NCBI GenBank assembly: GCA_947164825.1
Contig: CAMUYE010000006.1
Span: 1 to 51,645, forward strand
Length of the DNA stretch: 51,645 nt
From: an uncultured Clostridia bacterium
Lineage (GTDB): Bacteria > Bacillota > Clostridia > Oscillospirales > Oscillospiraceae
Reading direction: 5' to 3'
Part shown: one piece after another, positions 1 through 7,963 of the stretch
Position numbering within the stretch: the stretch's first letter is position 1
Layout: the number at the start of each line of letters is the position of its first letter
Position numbers and translations under genes: made by a program
Notes under the pieces: generated by a model
What the model was told of the DNA's origin: nothing
What the model saw: the letters and a program-made list of their open reading frames with translations, nothing else
Databases searched by the model: none

Positions 1-141
1 GAGACGGGCAACACCCGGACCTGGTCCGTGGAGGCCTACGTGGGCGAGATCCGCGACGGCACCAATCAGCTGAAGACTGACCTGGCCAACGCCCTGCTGA
101 CTTACGGCAACTCCGCCGCCGCCTATTTGGCTGCGAAATAA
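1..141 (+). CDS. C-terminal fragment of an unidentified protein
   Basis: Open from the first base to the TAA at 139-141, giving the last 46 residues of a protein whose start lies outside the window. The visible part reads as a soluble helical C-terminus: a WSVEAYVGEIRDG stretch, then LKTDLANALLTYGNSAAAYL. Similar endings with a 'YGnsAaaY' helix occur at the C-termini of large clostridial cell-surface or hypothetical proteins, but that is only a resemblance and no function is assigned. A strong hairpin follows within 10 bp of the stop, so this gene ends its transcription unit. Confidence 0.75.
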   Translation, partial: ETGNTRTWSVEAYVGEIRDGTNQLKTDLANALLTYGNSAAAYLAAK

Positions 142-150
142 TGCAAAAAC

Positions 151-185
151 AGAAATCGCGGGGCGCAGGCCCCGCGATTTCTTTA
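151..185 (+). terminator. Rho-independent terminator
   Basis: A perfect 14-bp stem (151-164 with 169-182) encloses a GCAG tetraloop, with T-rich sequence at the end of the 3' arm. It separates the partial upstream gene from the rplS promoter. Confidence 0.85.
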
Positions 186-205
186 AAAAAATAATAAAAA
201 AACAC

Positions 206-233
206 TTGCATTTTGAAATATATGTGCTATAAT
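206..233 (+). promoter_or_regulatory. rplS promoter
   Basis: A -35 element TTGCAT (206-211) and a perfect -10 TATAAT (228-233) are separated by 16 bp. The -10 is preceded by TGC, an extended -10 arrangement. The roughly 93-nt leader between here and the rplS start contains short complementary GC-rich segments. Some Firmicutes have an autoregulatory L19 leader RNA in this place; whether this is one cannot be decided by eye. Confidence 0.75.
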
Positions 234-333
234 AGTGCGGCCTGAGAATGGAGCGGTCCTCTGCACAGCCGGCGCGAGAGCGCAGCGGCATTTCCAGTGA
301 CATGAACGCCCAAATAAAAAGGAGGACAAGATC

Positions 334-675
334 ATGGATCTCATGAAGGCTCTTACCAGCCAGTACATGAAGGAAGAGCTGCCCGTCGTTCGGGTAGGCG
401 ACACCGTTCGTGTGCACGTCAAAATCAAAGAAGGCTCCCGCGAGAGAGTCCAGGTTTTTGAAGGTACCGTCGTTGCCAAGAAGCATGGCGGCATCGAGGA
501 GAGCTTCACCGTCCGTCGCCTGAGCTACGGCGTGGGCTGCGAGAAGGTGTTCCCCATCCACGCTCCCAACATCGTCAAGGTTGAGACCGTCCGTCGCGGC
601 AAGGTCCGCCGGGCCAAGCTCTACTACCTGCGCGATCGTCTGGGCAAGGCTGCCAAGGTCAAGGAGCGCGTGTAA
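334..675 (+). CDS. rplS: Ribosomal protein L19
   Basis: This 113-residue protein has the normal L19 length and conserved features: an N-terminal helix, [15 protein letters not shown] (SH3-like barrel), [29 protein letters not shown], and a basic C-terminus ending with [18 protein letters not shown]19 is a 50S subunit protein at the interface with the 30S subunit. The start is fixed by AAAGGAGG at 318-325, eight bases before ATG. It has its own promoter and a terminator 12 bp after the stop, so it appears monocistronic here, unlike the common rpsP-rimM-trmD-rplS order. Confidence 0.97.
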   Translation: MDLMKALTSQYMKEELPVVRVGDTVRVHVKIKEGSRERVQVFEGTVVAKKHGGIEESFTVRRLSYGVGCEKVFPIHAPNIVKVETVRRGKVRRAKLYYLRDRLGKAAKVKERV

Positions 676-686
676 AAACCGACAAA

Positions 687-728
687 AGAGCGGATCCATG
701 TATGACTTACATGGGTCCGCTTCTTTGC
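687..728 (+). terminator. Terminator after rplS
   Basis: A 14-bp stem with one G-U pair (689-702 with 708-721) and a 5-nt loop is followed by TCTTT. Confidence 0.85.
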
Positions 729-775
729 GTTTGTGAATTTTCGGTAAATACTTATCCCGGATACGGGCATTCTAT

Positions 776-805
776 TTGACAAACCATAGGCAAATGTTGT
801 ATATT
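776..805 (+). promoter_or_regulatory. Promoter of the penicillin-binding protein gene
   Basis: A consensus -35 TTGACA (776-781) and a TATATT -10 (800-805) are 18 bp apart. They precede the start codon at 888 by about 80 bp. The leader holds a small CGCGGC/GCTGCG hairpin just before the ribosome binding site. Confidence 0.65.
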
Positions 806-887
806 ATATGTTGATAATTTGGGCCCAAGCACCCACTGAAGGAAAAACGCCTAATTCACCGCGGCTTTGCTGCGTGGAGGAAAACGC

Positions 888-3551
888 ATGGAACAGGAAA
901 AAACGATCAAACGGAAAAAAGTCCCGGATCCCCGGCAGCGGACGCTGACCGGGATGGTCATTCATATTCTTTGGCGCGTGATCGCGACACTGCTGGTGGT
1001 CAGCCTGTTTCTCGGCATCGTCGGCGGCGTCGCCGCAGTCCGCGTCTACGAACAGGGATTGGCCTACATCGACGAGGATATCAAGCCCATCGCCCATTAC
1101 GATCTGGACGGCGTCAAGCTCAACCAGTCCTCCTTCATCCTGGCCAAAAATCCGGAGACAGGGGAGTACGAGGAGATCCGACAGCTCTTTGCCAGCGAAA
1201 ACCGCATCTGGGTCAACTACGAGGAGATCCCGACGGATATGATCAACGCGGCCGTCGCCATCGAGGATAAGCGCTTCTGGGAACACGACGGTGTGGACTG
1301 GATGCGCACTTTGGCGGCGTCTGCCAATATGTTCATCGGCGGCTCCCGGTACGGCGGCTCCACCCTGACGCAGCAGCTCATTAAAAATCTGACCGGCGAG
1401 AAGGATGTCACAGTCCGCCGGAAACTGATGGAGATCTTCAAGGCGCTCGATTTTGAAAAGAACTACACCAAAGAGGAGATCATCACCTGGTATCTCAACA
1501 CCATCTACCTGGGTGAACGCGCCTACGGCATCAAAAGCGCAGCCTATGTTTACTTCGGCAAGGAGCTGAATGAGCTCACCACAAAGGAATGCGCCTGCAT
1601 CATCGGCATCACCAACAACCCCTCCCGCTACGATCCCTATTACCACCCCGAAAACAATGAATACAGGACCCAGACCATTCTGCAGCAGATGTTTGAGCAG
1701 GGCTATATTCCGGATCGCGACAGCTATGAGGCCATCTGCGACCAGGAACTCGTGTTCAAACGGGGCTCCGCCACGACCCAGAAGTTTACCTGCTCGGGAT
1801 GCGGCTTTGAGGGGACCATCAGCAAATTCCAGGCCGACGGAGACTACTATAGCTGCCCGCAGTGCGGAACACAGAATCAGTTTGTCGTCGAAAAGAAGGA
1901 CTACTACTCCTACTTTGAAGACACCGTGATCCGGGACGTCAGCAACGACCTGGCGGAGCTGAAGGGCATCACCTATGACGCCGCGAACCAGATGGTCACC
2001 ACCGGCGGCTTCCGCATCTATTCCACCCTGGATGTAGAGGCGCAGGCCAAGGTGGATGAGGTCTATCAGGACGTGGAGAACGTACCGAAGACCTATTCCT
2101 CGCAGCAGCTCCAGTCCGGCATTGTTGTGATCGACAATGAAAGCGGAGATATTGTAGCCATGGCAGGCGGCGTCGGAGAGAAGGAAGGCAGCTTTACTCT
2201 GAACCGCGCCACCATGAGCAAGCTGTCCCCGGGCTCTTCCATCAAGCCTCTTACGGTTTACGGCCCCGGCCTGGCGCTGGGCGTGATCACGCCGGGCTCC
2301 GCCTACGAGGATTCCCCGTTGATGAAACTCAACGGCAAGGACTGGCCCCAGAATGAGAACCGCAAATACAGCGGTTGGATGCTGGTCAACAATGGCGTCG
2401 CCCAGTCGCTGAACACCATCGCCGTCAAGGTCCTGTCTGACGTGACCCCCGAGGAAAGCTACAAGTTCGCCACGGAAAAGCTGGGGCTGACGAGTCTGGT
2501 CGAATACGAGGAAAGAAACGGAAAAAGCTATACCGATATCGATCTGGCTCCCCTCGGCATGGGCCAGCTCACCCACGGCCTGACCATCCGCGAGATGGCC
2601 ACCGCATACGCCACCTTCCCCAACCAGGGCATCTACCGCAAGGCCCGGACCTATACCAAGGTAGAGGACGCCAACGGCAACGTGATCATCGACAATACCC
2701 AGGAGACCCACGAAGCCATGAATGCCCACGCCGCCTGGTATATGGTCTATATGCTGCGCTATGCCTGTCAATACGGTACCGGCACCAACGCCCAGTTCGG
2801 CGGCGTTCCGGTGGCGGGCAAGACCGGCACCACCTCCAGCAACCGGGACCGCTGGTTCTCCGGCTTCACGCCGAAGTACACCGCTTCGGTCTGGTGCGGT
2901 TACGACAAGCCGGAGGAGGTCAAACTGGTCGTCAACCTCAATCCCTCGGTCATCATGTGGAAGTCCGTTATGACCAAGCTGATGGACGGCATGACCCAGG
3001 AGGAGATCGGCGACTTCAAACAGCCGGACGACGAACGCTTTGTCTCCGTGCAGGTTTGCAGCCAGACCGGTCTGCTGGCCGGGGCAAAATGCACCCCCCG
3101 CCCCATCAAGCTCTTTGCCTCCGACGTACCCGAGAGCACCTGTGAGGCGCACCTGGAGTTTGAATTCCAGATGTGCTATCCCGACGTCCACGACAGCAAG
3201 GGCTACTGCGCCACCGCCGACTGCATCGCATACAACAAGATCGTGAGCAGCGCCGAGTTCAAGGCCCTGGCGGAGCTCGTGCCCGAGCTGAAGAGATTTA
3301 CCGAGAACTCCATCCAGAAGAAGACAATCTATATGCTCAAGGATGGCGAAAACGACAATCCGACCCTGCTTGACGCATTGGAACTCAACCACATTGACGT
3401 CTGTACCGCGCACAGCCACGAGCGCCTGCTGGAGCTCCAGCGGGCTGTCCAGGATGCCATCGATTCCCTGGAGCCGGAACCCGAACCCGAACCGGAGCCG
3501 GAACCGGAGCCTGGCCCGGAGCCTGGCCCGGAGCCATGGCCCGAACCCTGA
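888..3551 (+). CDS. Class A penicillin-binding protein with inserted Cys4 ribbon
   Basis: An 887-residue bifunctional peptidoglycan synthase. It has a cytoplasmic basic tail and one membrane anchor (about 23-51). A GT51 glycosyltransferase domain follows, with the IEDKRFWEHDGVD motif (catalytic Glu about 126) and GGSTLTQQL. The penicillin-binding transpeptidase domain has SSIK (Ser about 450), SLN (507-509) and KTGT (645-648). Between the two catalytic domains lies CSGCGFEG...YSCPQCGTQN, with Cys at about 302, 305, 323 and 326 in zinc-ribbon spacing, which is unusual for the family. Further cysteines occur at 720-780. The C-terminus is a Pro-Glu repeat tail. The ATG at 888 is chosen because TGGAGG lies 7 bases upstream; an in-frame TTG at 867 has no such site. 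It has its own promoter. Confidence 0.93.
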   Translation: MEQEKTIKRKKVPDPRQRTLTGMVIHILWRVIATLLVVSLFLGIVGGVAAVRVYEQGLAYIDEDIKPIAHYDLDGVKLNQSSFILAKNPETGEYEEIRQLFASENRIWVNYEEIPTDMINAAVAIEDKRFWEHDGVDWMRTLAASANMFIGGSRYGGSTLTQQLIKNLTGEKDVTVRRKLMEIFKALDFEKNYTKEEIITWYLNTIYLGERAYGIKSAAYVYFGKELNELTTKECACIIGITNNPSRYDPYYHPENNEYRTQTILQQMFEQGYIPDRDSYEAICDQELVFKRGSATTQKFTCSGCGFEGTISKFQADGDYYSCPQCGTQNQFVVEKKDYYSYFEDTVIRDVSNDLAELKGITYDAANQMVTTGGFRIYSTLDVEAQAKVDEVYQDVENVPKTYSSQQLQSGIVVIDNESGDIVAMAGGVGEKEGSFTLNRATMSKLSPGSSIKPLTVYGPGLALGVITPGSAYEDSPLMKLNGKDWPQNENRKYSGWMLVNNGVAQSLNTIAVKVLSDVTPEESYKFATEKLGLTSLVEYEERNGKSYTDIDLAPLGMGQLTHGLTIREMATAYATFPNQGIYRKARTYTKVEDANGNVIIDNTQETHEAMNAHAAWYMVYMLRYACQYGTGTNAQFGGVPVAGKTGTTSSNRDRWFSGFTPKYTASVWCGYDKPEEVKLVVNLNPSVIMWKSVMTKLMDGMTQEEIGDFKQPDDERFVSVQVCSQTGLLAGAKCTPRPIKLFASDVPESTCEAHLEFEFQMCYPDVHDSKGYCATADCIAYNKIVSSAEFKALAELVPELKRFTENSIQKKTIYMLKDGENDNPTLLDALELNHIDVCTAHSHERLLELQRAVQDAIDSLEPEPEPEPEPEPEPGPEPGPEPWPEP

Positions 3552-3581
3552 TCAACAATCCTGTGCTTCGGAGTGTAAACT

Positions 3582-4451
3582 ATGTGGATCTCAAACCAAT
3601 GGAAAGAATATGAAGTGATCGATGCCTCGGACGGGGAGCGCCTGGAGCGCTGGGGCAGCTATATCCTCGTCCGCCCGGATCCCCAGGTCATCTGGACGAC
3701 GCCGAAGGACGACCCGCGCTGGCGGCGCTACGACGCCCGCTATGCCCGTTCCAACACCGGCGGCGGCCGCTGGGAAGCGCACAAGCTGCCCGAGCACTGG
3801 ACCCTGCACTACCGGGAGATGAGCTTTCTGATCAAGCCCATGAGCTTCAAGCATACTGGCGTTTTCCCCGAGCAGGCCGTCAACTGGGACTTTATTATCG
3901 ACGCCGTCCGCGGCGCGGGCCGTCCGATCAACCTGCTGAATCTCTTTGCCTATACCGGCGGCGCGACTTTGGCCGCCGCCGTGGGCGGAGCTTCCGTCTG
4001 CCACGTGGATGCCGCCAAGGGCATGGTCCAGATGGCCCGGGACAACGCCCGGGTCTCCGGCCTGGAAAACGCGCCGATCCGCTGGATCGTGGACGACTGC
4101 GGCAAATTCGTGGAGCGGGAAATCCGTCGGGGCAAGCGCTACGACGCCATCATCATGGACCCGCCCTCCTACGGGCGGGGGCCCTCCGGCGAGATCTGGA
4201 AGCTTGAGACGAGCCTGTATCCCTTCGTGGAGCTGGTCAGTCAGGTGCTTTCAGACCGGCCGCTCTTCGTGCTGCTGAACTCCTACACCACCGGCCTGGC
4301 TCCCTCCGTCGTGAGCTATGTCCTCGACAGCGTTCTTGGCAAACGCTTTGGCGGCCGTACCGAAGCCCAGGAGCTGGGCCTGCCTGTCAGCGCTTCCGGC
4401 CTTTGCCTGCCCTGCGGCGCCACGGGACGCTGGATTGCGCCTGGAAATTGA
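3582..4451 (+). CDS. Class I SAM-dependent (r)RNA methyltransferase-like protein
   Basis: This 289-residue protein has a Rossmann-type methyltransferase core. The SAM-binding motif is LLNLFAYTGGATLAAA (about 118-133), an acidic strand-2 end follows (CHVDAAKGMVQMARDNA), and the catalytic-site motif is IIMDPPSYGRG (about 190-200). This pattern is typical of RlmI/RlmK-like rRNA methyltransferases, but the N-terminal PUA domain of RlmI is absent and the target base is not predictable. The RBS GGAGTG is at 3570-3575. The TGA stop at 4449-4451 is formed by the first 7-bp unit of the intergenic repeat array starting at 4447, so the last residues may have been altered when that array arose. Confidence 0.85.
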   Translation: MWISNQWKEYEVIDASDGERLERWGSYILVRPDPQVIWTTPKDDPRWRRYDARYARSNTGGGRWEAHKLPEHWTLHYREMSFLIKPMSFKHTGVFPEQAVNWDFIIDAVRGAGRPINLLNLFAYTGGATLAAAVGGASVCHVDAAKGMVQMARDNARVSGLENAPIRWIVDDCGKFVEREIRRGKRYDAIIMDPPSYGRGPSGEIWKLETSLYPFVELVSQVLSDRPLFVLLNSYTTGLAPSVVSYVLDSVLGKRFGGRTEAQELGLPVSASGLCLPCGATGRWIAPGN

Positions 4452-4545
4452 AATTTGAAAGTTGAAAATTGAAAATGAATGTGCTTTTCAGATCGCGATC
4501 TGAAAAACTCCAATCACTTTCAACTTTACACTTTCAACTTTCAAC
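4447..4545. repeat. Inverted pair of four-unit heptad arrays around a 22-bp palindrome
   Basis: The left arm 4447-4474 is four contiguous 7-bp units (ATTGAAA, TTTGAAA, GTTGAAA, ATTGAAA). The right arm 4518-4545 is four units on the opposite strand (TTTCAAC, TTTACAC, TTTCAAC, TTTCAAC). The centre holds a perfect 22-bp palindrome at 4485-4506 (TTTTCAGATCG and its complement). The left arm includes the upstream stop codon and the right arm ends two bases before the ecfA1 RBS. Confidence 0.9.
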
Positions 4546-4559
4546 GAAAAGGAGTTTTT

Positions 4560-5414
4560 ATGACACCTATCATTCAAACCGAAAACCTATCTTTTACATA
4601 TCCCGCCTCCGGCGAGCGCCTGGCGCTGCCGGTGTTTGAAAACCTGGATATCGAGATTGCCGAAGGCAGCTTTACCGCGATCATCGGCCCGAACGGCTGC
4701 GGGAAATCCACCCTGGCAAAGCATTTCAACGCGATCCTGCTGCCCTCCGGCGGCAAGGTCTGGGTCACTGGACTGGACACTTCCGACGAAGAAAAGCTGC
4801 TGGAGATCCACCGTCAGATCGGAATGGTCTTCCAGAACCCCGACAACCAAATCGTCGCCAACGTGGTCGAGGAGGACGTGGCCTTTGCCCCGGAAAACCT
4901 GGGCGTTCCCTCCGCGGAGATCCGCCGCCGGGTGGATGACGCGCTGAGAACGGTGGGAATGTACGAGTACCGGGAGCACGCGCCCCATCTGCTCTCCGGC
5001 GGCCAGAAACAGCGCGTTGCCATTGCGGGCGTCCTGGCCATGGAGCCTGCCTGCATCGTTCTGGACGAGCCCACCGCCATGCTGGATCCCAGGGGCAGGG
5101 AAGAGGTGGTTTCCACGGTTTCCCGGCTCAACCGCGAGCGGGGGATCACCGTGGTGCTGATTACCCATCACATGAACGAAGCCGCCGAGGCTGACCGTGT
5201 CATCGTCATGCACGAGGGCGGTATTCTGGCTGACGGCTGTCCCCGGGAGGTCTTCTCCCAGGTTGAACTTCTGCGCAGCGCCGGCCTGGACGTCCCCCAG
5301 ACCACCGATCTCCTCTACCGCCTCCGCCAGTCCGGCTGGGACGTGCCGCTGGACGCACTGACCCCGGAGGAATGCGCGGAAGCCATTGCCAATGCTTTGA
5401 ACGCGGACGGCTGA
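4560..5414 (+). CDS. ecfA1: ECF transporter ATPase A1
   Basis: A 284-residue ABC ATPase. It has Walker A GPNGCGKS (43-50), Q-loop FQNPDNQIVANVVEEDVAF (91-109), signature LSGGQ (145-149), Walker B IVLDEP (166-171) and switch ITHH. The QNPDNQ...VEEDVAFGPE-type Q-loop is diagnostic of the EcfA/CbiO group, which energises uptake of vitamins and metals through interchangeable substrate (S) subunits. The ATG at 4560 follows AAAAGGAG by 5 bases. It is the first gene of ecfA1-ecfA2-ecfT. No S component lies beside it, so this is a shared (group II) module. Confidence 0.95.
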   Translation: MTPIIQTENLSFTYPASGERLALPVFENLDIEIAEGSFTAIIGPNGCGKSTLAKHFNAILLPSGGKVWVTGLDTSDEEKLLEIHRQIGMVFQNPDNQIVANVVEEDVAFAPENLGVPSAEIRRRVDDALRTVGMYEYREHAPHLLSGGQKQRVAIAGVLAMEPACIVLDEPTAMLDPRGREEVVSTVSRLNRERGITVVLITHHMNEAAEADRVIVMHEGGILADGCPREVFSQVELLRSAGLDVPQTTDLLYRLRQSGWDVPLDALTPEECAEAIANALNADG

Positions 5415-5441
5415 GCGCCGTTCTCACAGGAGGATACCTCA

Positions 5442-6314
5442 TTGGACCCTACCACTCCGATCATTGAAGTCAAGAATTTGACCCACGTCTACAGTGCCGG
5501 CACCCCGTTTGAGCACGTTGCGATTAAGGACATCGACCTCAGCTTCCGGCCCGGCGAGCTGGTGGGCCTGATCGGCCACACCGGCTCCGGCAAATCCACC
5601 CTGATCCAGCATTTGAACGGTCTGCTGAAGCCGACCTCCGGCCAGGTGCTGTTCAAGGGAGAGAATATCTGGAAGGATAAAAAGTTCACCCATTCCGTCC
5701 GCGGCAAGGTGGGCCTGGTATTCCAGTACCCGGAATATCAGCTTTTCGAGGAGACCTGCTGGAAGGACATCGCCTTCGGCCCCAAGAACCAGGGGATCAG
5801 CGGCGATGAACTGGACGCCCGCGTCCGCCGCGCTGCGGGTTTTGTCGGCATCGGCGACGATCTGCTGGAGAAATCCCCCTTTGATCTCTCCGGCGGCCAG
5901 AAGCGGCGCGTGGCCATTGCCGGCGTCATCGCCATGGAGCCTGACGTGCTGATCCTCGACGAGCCCACCGCCGGACTGGACGCGGCGGGGCGGGACAGCG
6001 TGCTCGAGAATATCCGCGCCTACCAGCGGGCCCAGAACGCCGCCGTGATCATGGTCAGCCATGCCATGGAAGAGGTGGCGGCGATCTGCTCCCGTCTGAT
6101 CGTGATGAATCACGCCGGCGTCGCCATGGACGGGACGCCCGCGGAGGTTTTCGTACACAGCGAGGAGCTGACGGAAATGGGCCTTTCCGTTCCCCAGGTC
6201 ACCACAGTCTTCCGCCTGCTGCGGGAGCGGGGCATCGACCTGCCCGCGGACGTCTACACCGTACCCTATGCCCTTGCCCGCCTTGCCGAACGGAAGGAGG
6301 GCCGCAGATGCTGA
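5442..6314 (+). CDS. ecfA2: ECF transporter ATPase A2
   Basis: A 290-residue second ATPase of the ECF module. It shows Walker A GHTGSGKS (45-52), Q-loop FQYPEYQLFEETCWKDIAFG, signature LSGGQ (149-153) and Walker B ILDEP (171-175). The QYPEYQLFEET segment is the usual EcfA2 signature. It starts with TTG at 5442, preceded by CAGGAGGAT at 5428-5436. It follows ecfA1 by 27 bp and overlaps ecfT by 7 bp, indicating translational coupling. EcfA1 and EcfA2 form a heterodimer on the cytoplasmic face of EcfT. Confidence 0.95.
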   Translation: MDPTTPIIEVKNLTHVYSAGTPFEHVAIKDIDLSFRPGELVGLIGHTGSGKSTLIQHLNGLLKPTSGQVLFKGENIWKDKKFTHSVRGKVGLVFQYPEYQLFEETCWKDIAFGPKNQGISGDELDARVRRAAGFVGIGDDLLEKSPFDLSGGQKRRVAIAGVIAMEPDVLILDEPTAGLDAAGRDSVLENIRAYQRAQNAAVIMVSHAMEEVAAICSRLIVMNHAGVAMDGTPAEVFVHSEELTEMGLSVPQVTTVFRLLRERGIDLPADVYTVPYALARLAERKEGRRC

Positions 6315-7114
6315 AGGACATTACCTTAGGGCAATACTTCCCGGGAAAAACCGTCGTTCATCGTATGGATCCCCGGACGAAGCTGCTGCTGCTCATCGTC
6401 TACTTAGTGACGGTCTTCCTGGCCAGTACCTATGCCAGCGCAGCGCTTGTCATCATCTTCCTGGTGACCGTCACCTGGCTGGCCCGCATTCCCTTCAAAT
6501 CCATGGTCAAGGGCCTCAAGCCCATGCTGATCTTCATCCTGTTCACCGCGGTTCTCAACCTGTTCTATACCAAGGGCGGTACCCTTCTCTTGGACTGGTG
6601 GATCTTCCACATATATACCGAGGGGATCAAAACGGCCTTTTTCATGGTCCTGCGGATCATGCTGCTGGTCTGCGGCACTTTCCTGCTGACCTATACCACC
6701 TCGCCCATCGCCCTGACCGACGCGCTGGAGCGGCTTCTGAGCCCCCTCAAGAAGATTCACGTGCCGGTGCACGAGCTTGCGATGATGATGTCCATCGCCC
6801 TGCGCTTTATCCCGACGCTGATCGAGGAGACCGACAAGATCATCTCGGCCCAGAAGGCCCGCGGCGCGGACTTTGAAACCGGCAGTCTCATCCGGCGGGC
6901 CAAGGCTCTGATCCCGATCCTGGTGCCGCTCTTTGTCAGCGCCTTCCGCAGGGCCGACGAGCTGGCGACGGCGATGGAATGCCGCTGCTATCACGGCGGC
7001 GAGGGCCGCACCCGCATGAAGGTCCTCCGCTTCACCCGGCTCGACCTCTTCGCCTTTTTCGCAGGCGGCCTCCTGCTGGCAGCCGTCATCGTTTTGCGGC
7101 ACTTCGGACTGTGA
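6308..7114 (+). CDS. ecfT: ECF transporter transmembrane subunit T
   Basis: A 268-residue integral membrane protein. It opens with DITLGQYFPGKTVVHRMDPRTKLLL, the conserved EcfT start, and has hydrophobic segments at about 27-62, 72-92, 108-136 and 245-265. A cytoplasmic coupling region contains AQKARGADF, the Ala-Arg-Gly motif, plus a second arginine motif (ECRCY) that docks into the two ATPases. The start overlaps the end of ecfA2, with GGAGG immediately upstream. It ends the module; only a repeat separates it from truA. Confidence 0.94.
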   Translation: MLKDITLGQYFPGKTVVHRMDPRTKLLLLIVYLVTVFLASTYASAALVIIFLVTVTWLARIPFKSMVKGLKPMLIFILFTAVLNLFYTKGGTLLLDWWIFHIYTEGIKTAFFMVLRIMLLVCGTFLLTYTTSPIALTDALERLLSPLKKIHVPVHELAMMMSIALRFIPTLIEETDKIISAQKARGADFETGSLIRRAKALIPILVPLFVSAFRRADELATAMECRCYHGGEGRTRMKVLRFTRLDLFAFFAGGLLLAAVIVLRHFGL

Positions 7115-7115
7115 A

Positions 7116-7197
7116 AGTAAAAAGTAAGAAGAAAGAAGTAGGATTTTCCTGACATTCCTACCGATCACTTCTTACTTCTTACCTCTTACTTCTTATT
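7116..7197. repeat. Inverted pair of four-unit heptad arrays
   Basis: The left arm 7116-7143 reads AGTAAAA, AGTAAGA, AGAAAGA, AGTAGGA. The right arm 7170-7197 reads TCTTACT, TCTTACC, TCTTACT, TCTTATT, the complement of the same unit. The 26-bp centre contains GATTTTCC and ATTCCTACC. The array starts just after the ecfT stop (7112-7114) and ends one base before the truA ATG, leaving no room for a normal ribosome binding site. Confidence 0.9.
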
Positions 7198-7198
7198 T

Positions 7199-7963
7199 AT
7201 GAAGAACATTGCTTTGATTTTGAAATACGAGGGCTCCGCCTATCACGGCTGGCAGGTTCAGAAGAACGCCGTTTCCGTGGCGGCAACGCTGGAGAAGGCG
7301 GCGGCTATGGTGGTTGGTCACCCGGTTCACATGACCGGCTGCGGAAGGACCGACGCCGGAGTTCACGCCCGTCGCTATGTGGCGAACTTCCGCACCGACT
7401 CCGGCATTCCGGTGGATCGTCTGCCCTACGCCCTGAATACGCACCTGCCCGAGGACATCGTGGTCTCCGACGCCTTCGAGGTCCATGAGGGCTTCAACGC
7501 CATCGGCTCCTGCGTGCGCAAGGAATACAGCTACCTGATCTACAACTCCAGGATCCGGGATCCCTTTTACGTGAACCGGGCTTGGTTCTATCCCAAGCGT
7601 CTGGACGAGACTGTCATGCAGCGGGCGGCGGACTGCTTTGTGGGGACCCACGATTTTGCCGCGGTCCGTTCCGTGGGGACAGACGTCAAGTCCACCGTGC
7701 GGACGGTCTATCACTTCGACGTGGAACGGGAGGGGGATCTGATCACCTGCCGGATCTGCGCCAACGGATTTCTCTATAATATGGCCCGCGCCATGGTCGG
7801 CACGGCGGTCTACGCCGCGGAGGGAAAATTCCCGCCGGAGGCTGTCGCTGAGATCTTAGCCGGGAAAAACCGCACTGCGGCCGGACCGACGGCCCCTCCC
7901 GGGGGCCTGTATATGACGCGGCTGTGGTATGACGACGGAAAGGCGGTATTTCACGTTGAGTAG
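7199..7963 (+). CDS. truA: tRNA pseudouridine(38-40) synthase
   Basis: A 254-residue protein of full TruA length. The N-terminus IALILKYEGSAYHGWQ matches the family start. GRTDAGVHA carries the catalytic Asp52, and later motifs include YSYLIYNSRIRDPF, DFAAVRS and NGFLYNMARAMVGT. The enzyme isomerises uridines 38-40 of the tRNA anticodon arm. The ecfA1-ecfA2-ecfT-truA order is standard in Firmicutes. No Shine-Dalgarno sequence precedes the ATG, because the right arm of the heptad repeat reaches to position 7197. Translation may rely on an unstructured A/T-rich leader. Confidence 0.96.
   Translation: MKNIALILKYEGSAYHGWQVQKNAVSVAATLEKAAAMVVGHPVHMTGCGRTDAGVHARRYVANFRTDSGIPVDRLPYALNTHLPEDIVVSDAFEVHEGFNAIGSCVRKEYSYLIYNSRIRDPFYVNRAWFYPKRLDETVMQRAADCFVGTHDFAAVRSVGTDVKSTVRTVYHFDVEREGDLITCRICANGFLYNMARAMVGTAVYAAEGKFPPEAVAEILAGKNRTAAGPTAPPGGLYMTRLWYDDGKAVFHVE

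Noticed and set aside
804-3419. Very long minus-strand open frame opposite the PBP gene (871 codons)
   Set aside because: It is antisense to a gene with clear domains; its composition is that of a codon-bias shadow and it has no recognisable motif. The same holds for long antisense frames at 8265-11528, 31592-34381, 34188-37484 and 48099-50066.
4452-4559. Vitamin riboswitch ahead of the ECF module
   Set aside because: The 108-bp leader is almost entirely heptad arrays and a palindrome; no TPP, cobalamin or FMN-type conserved sequence is present.
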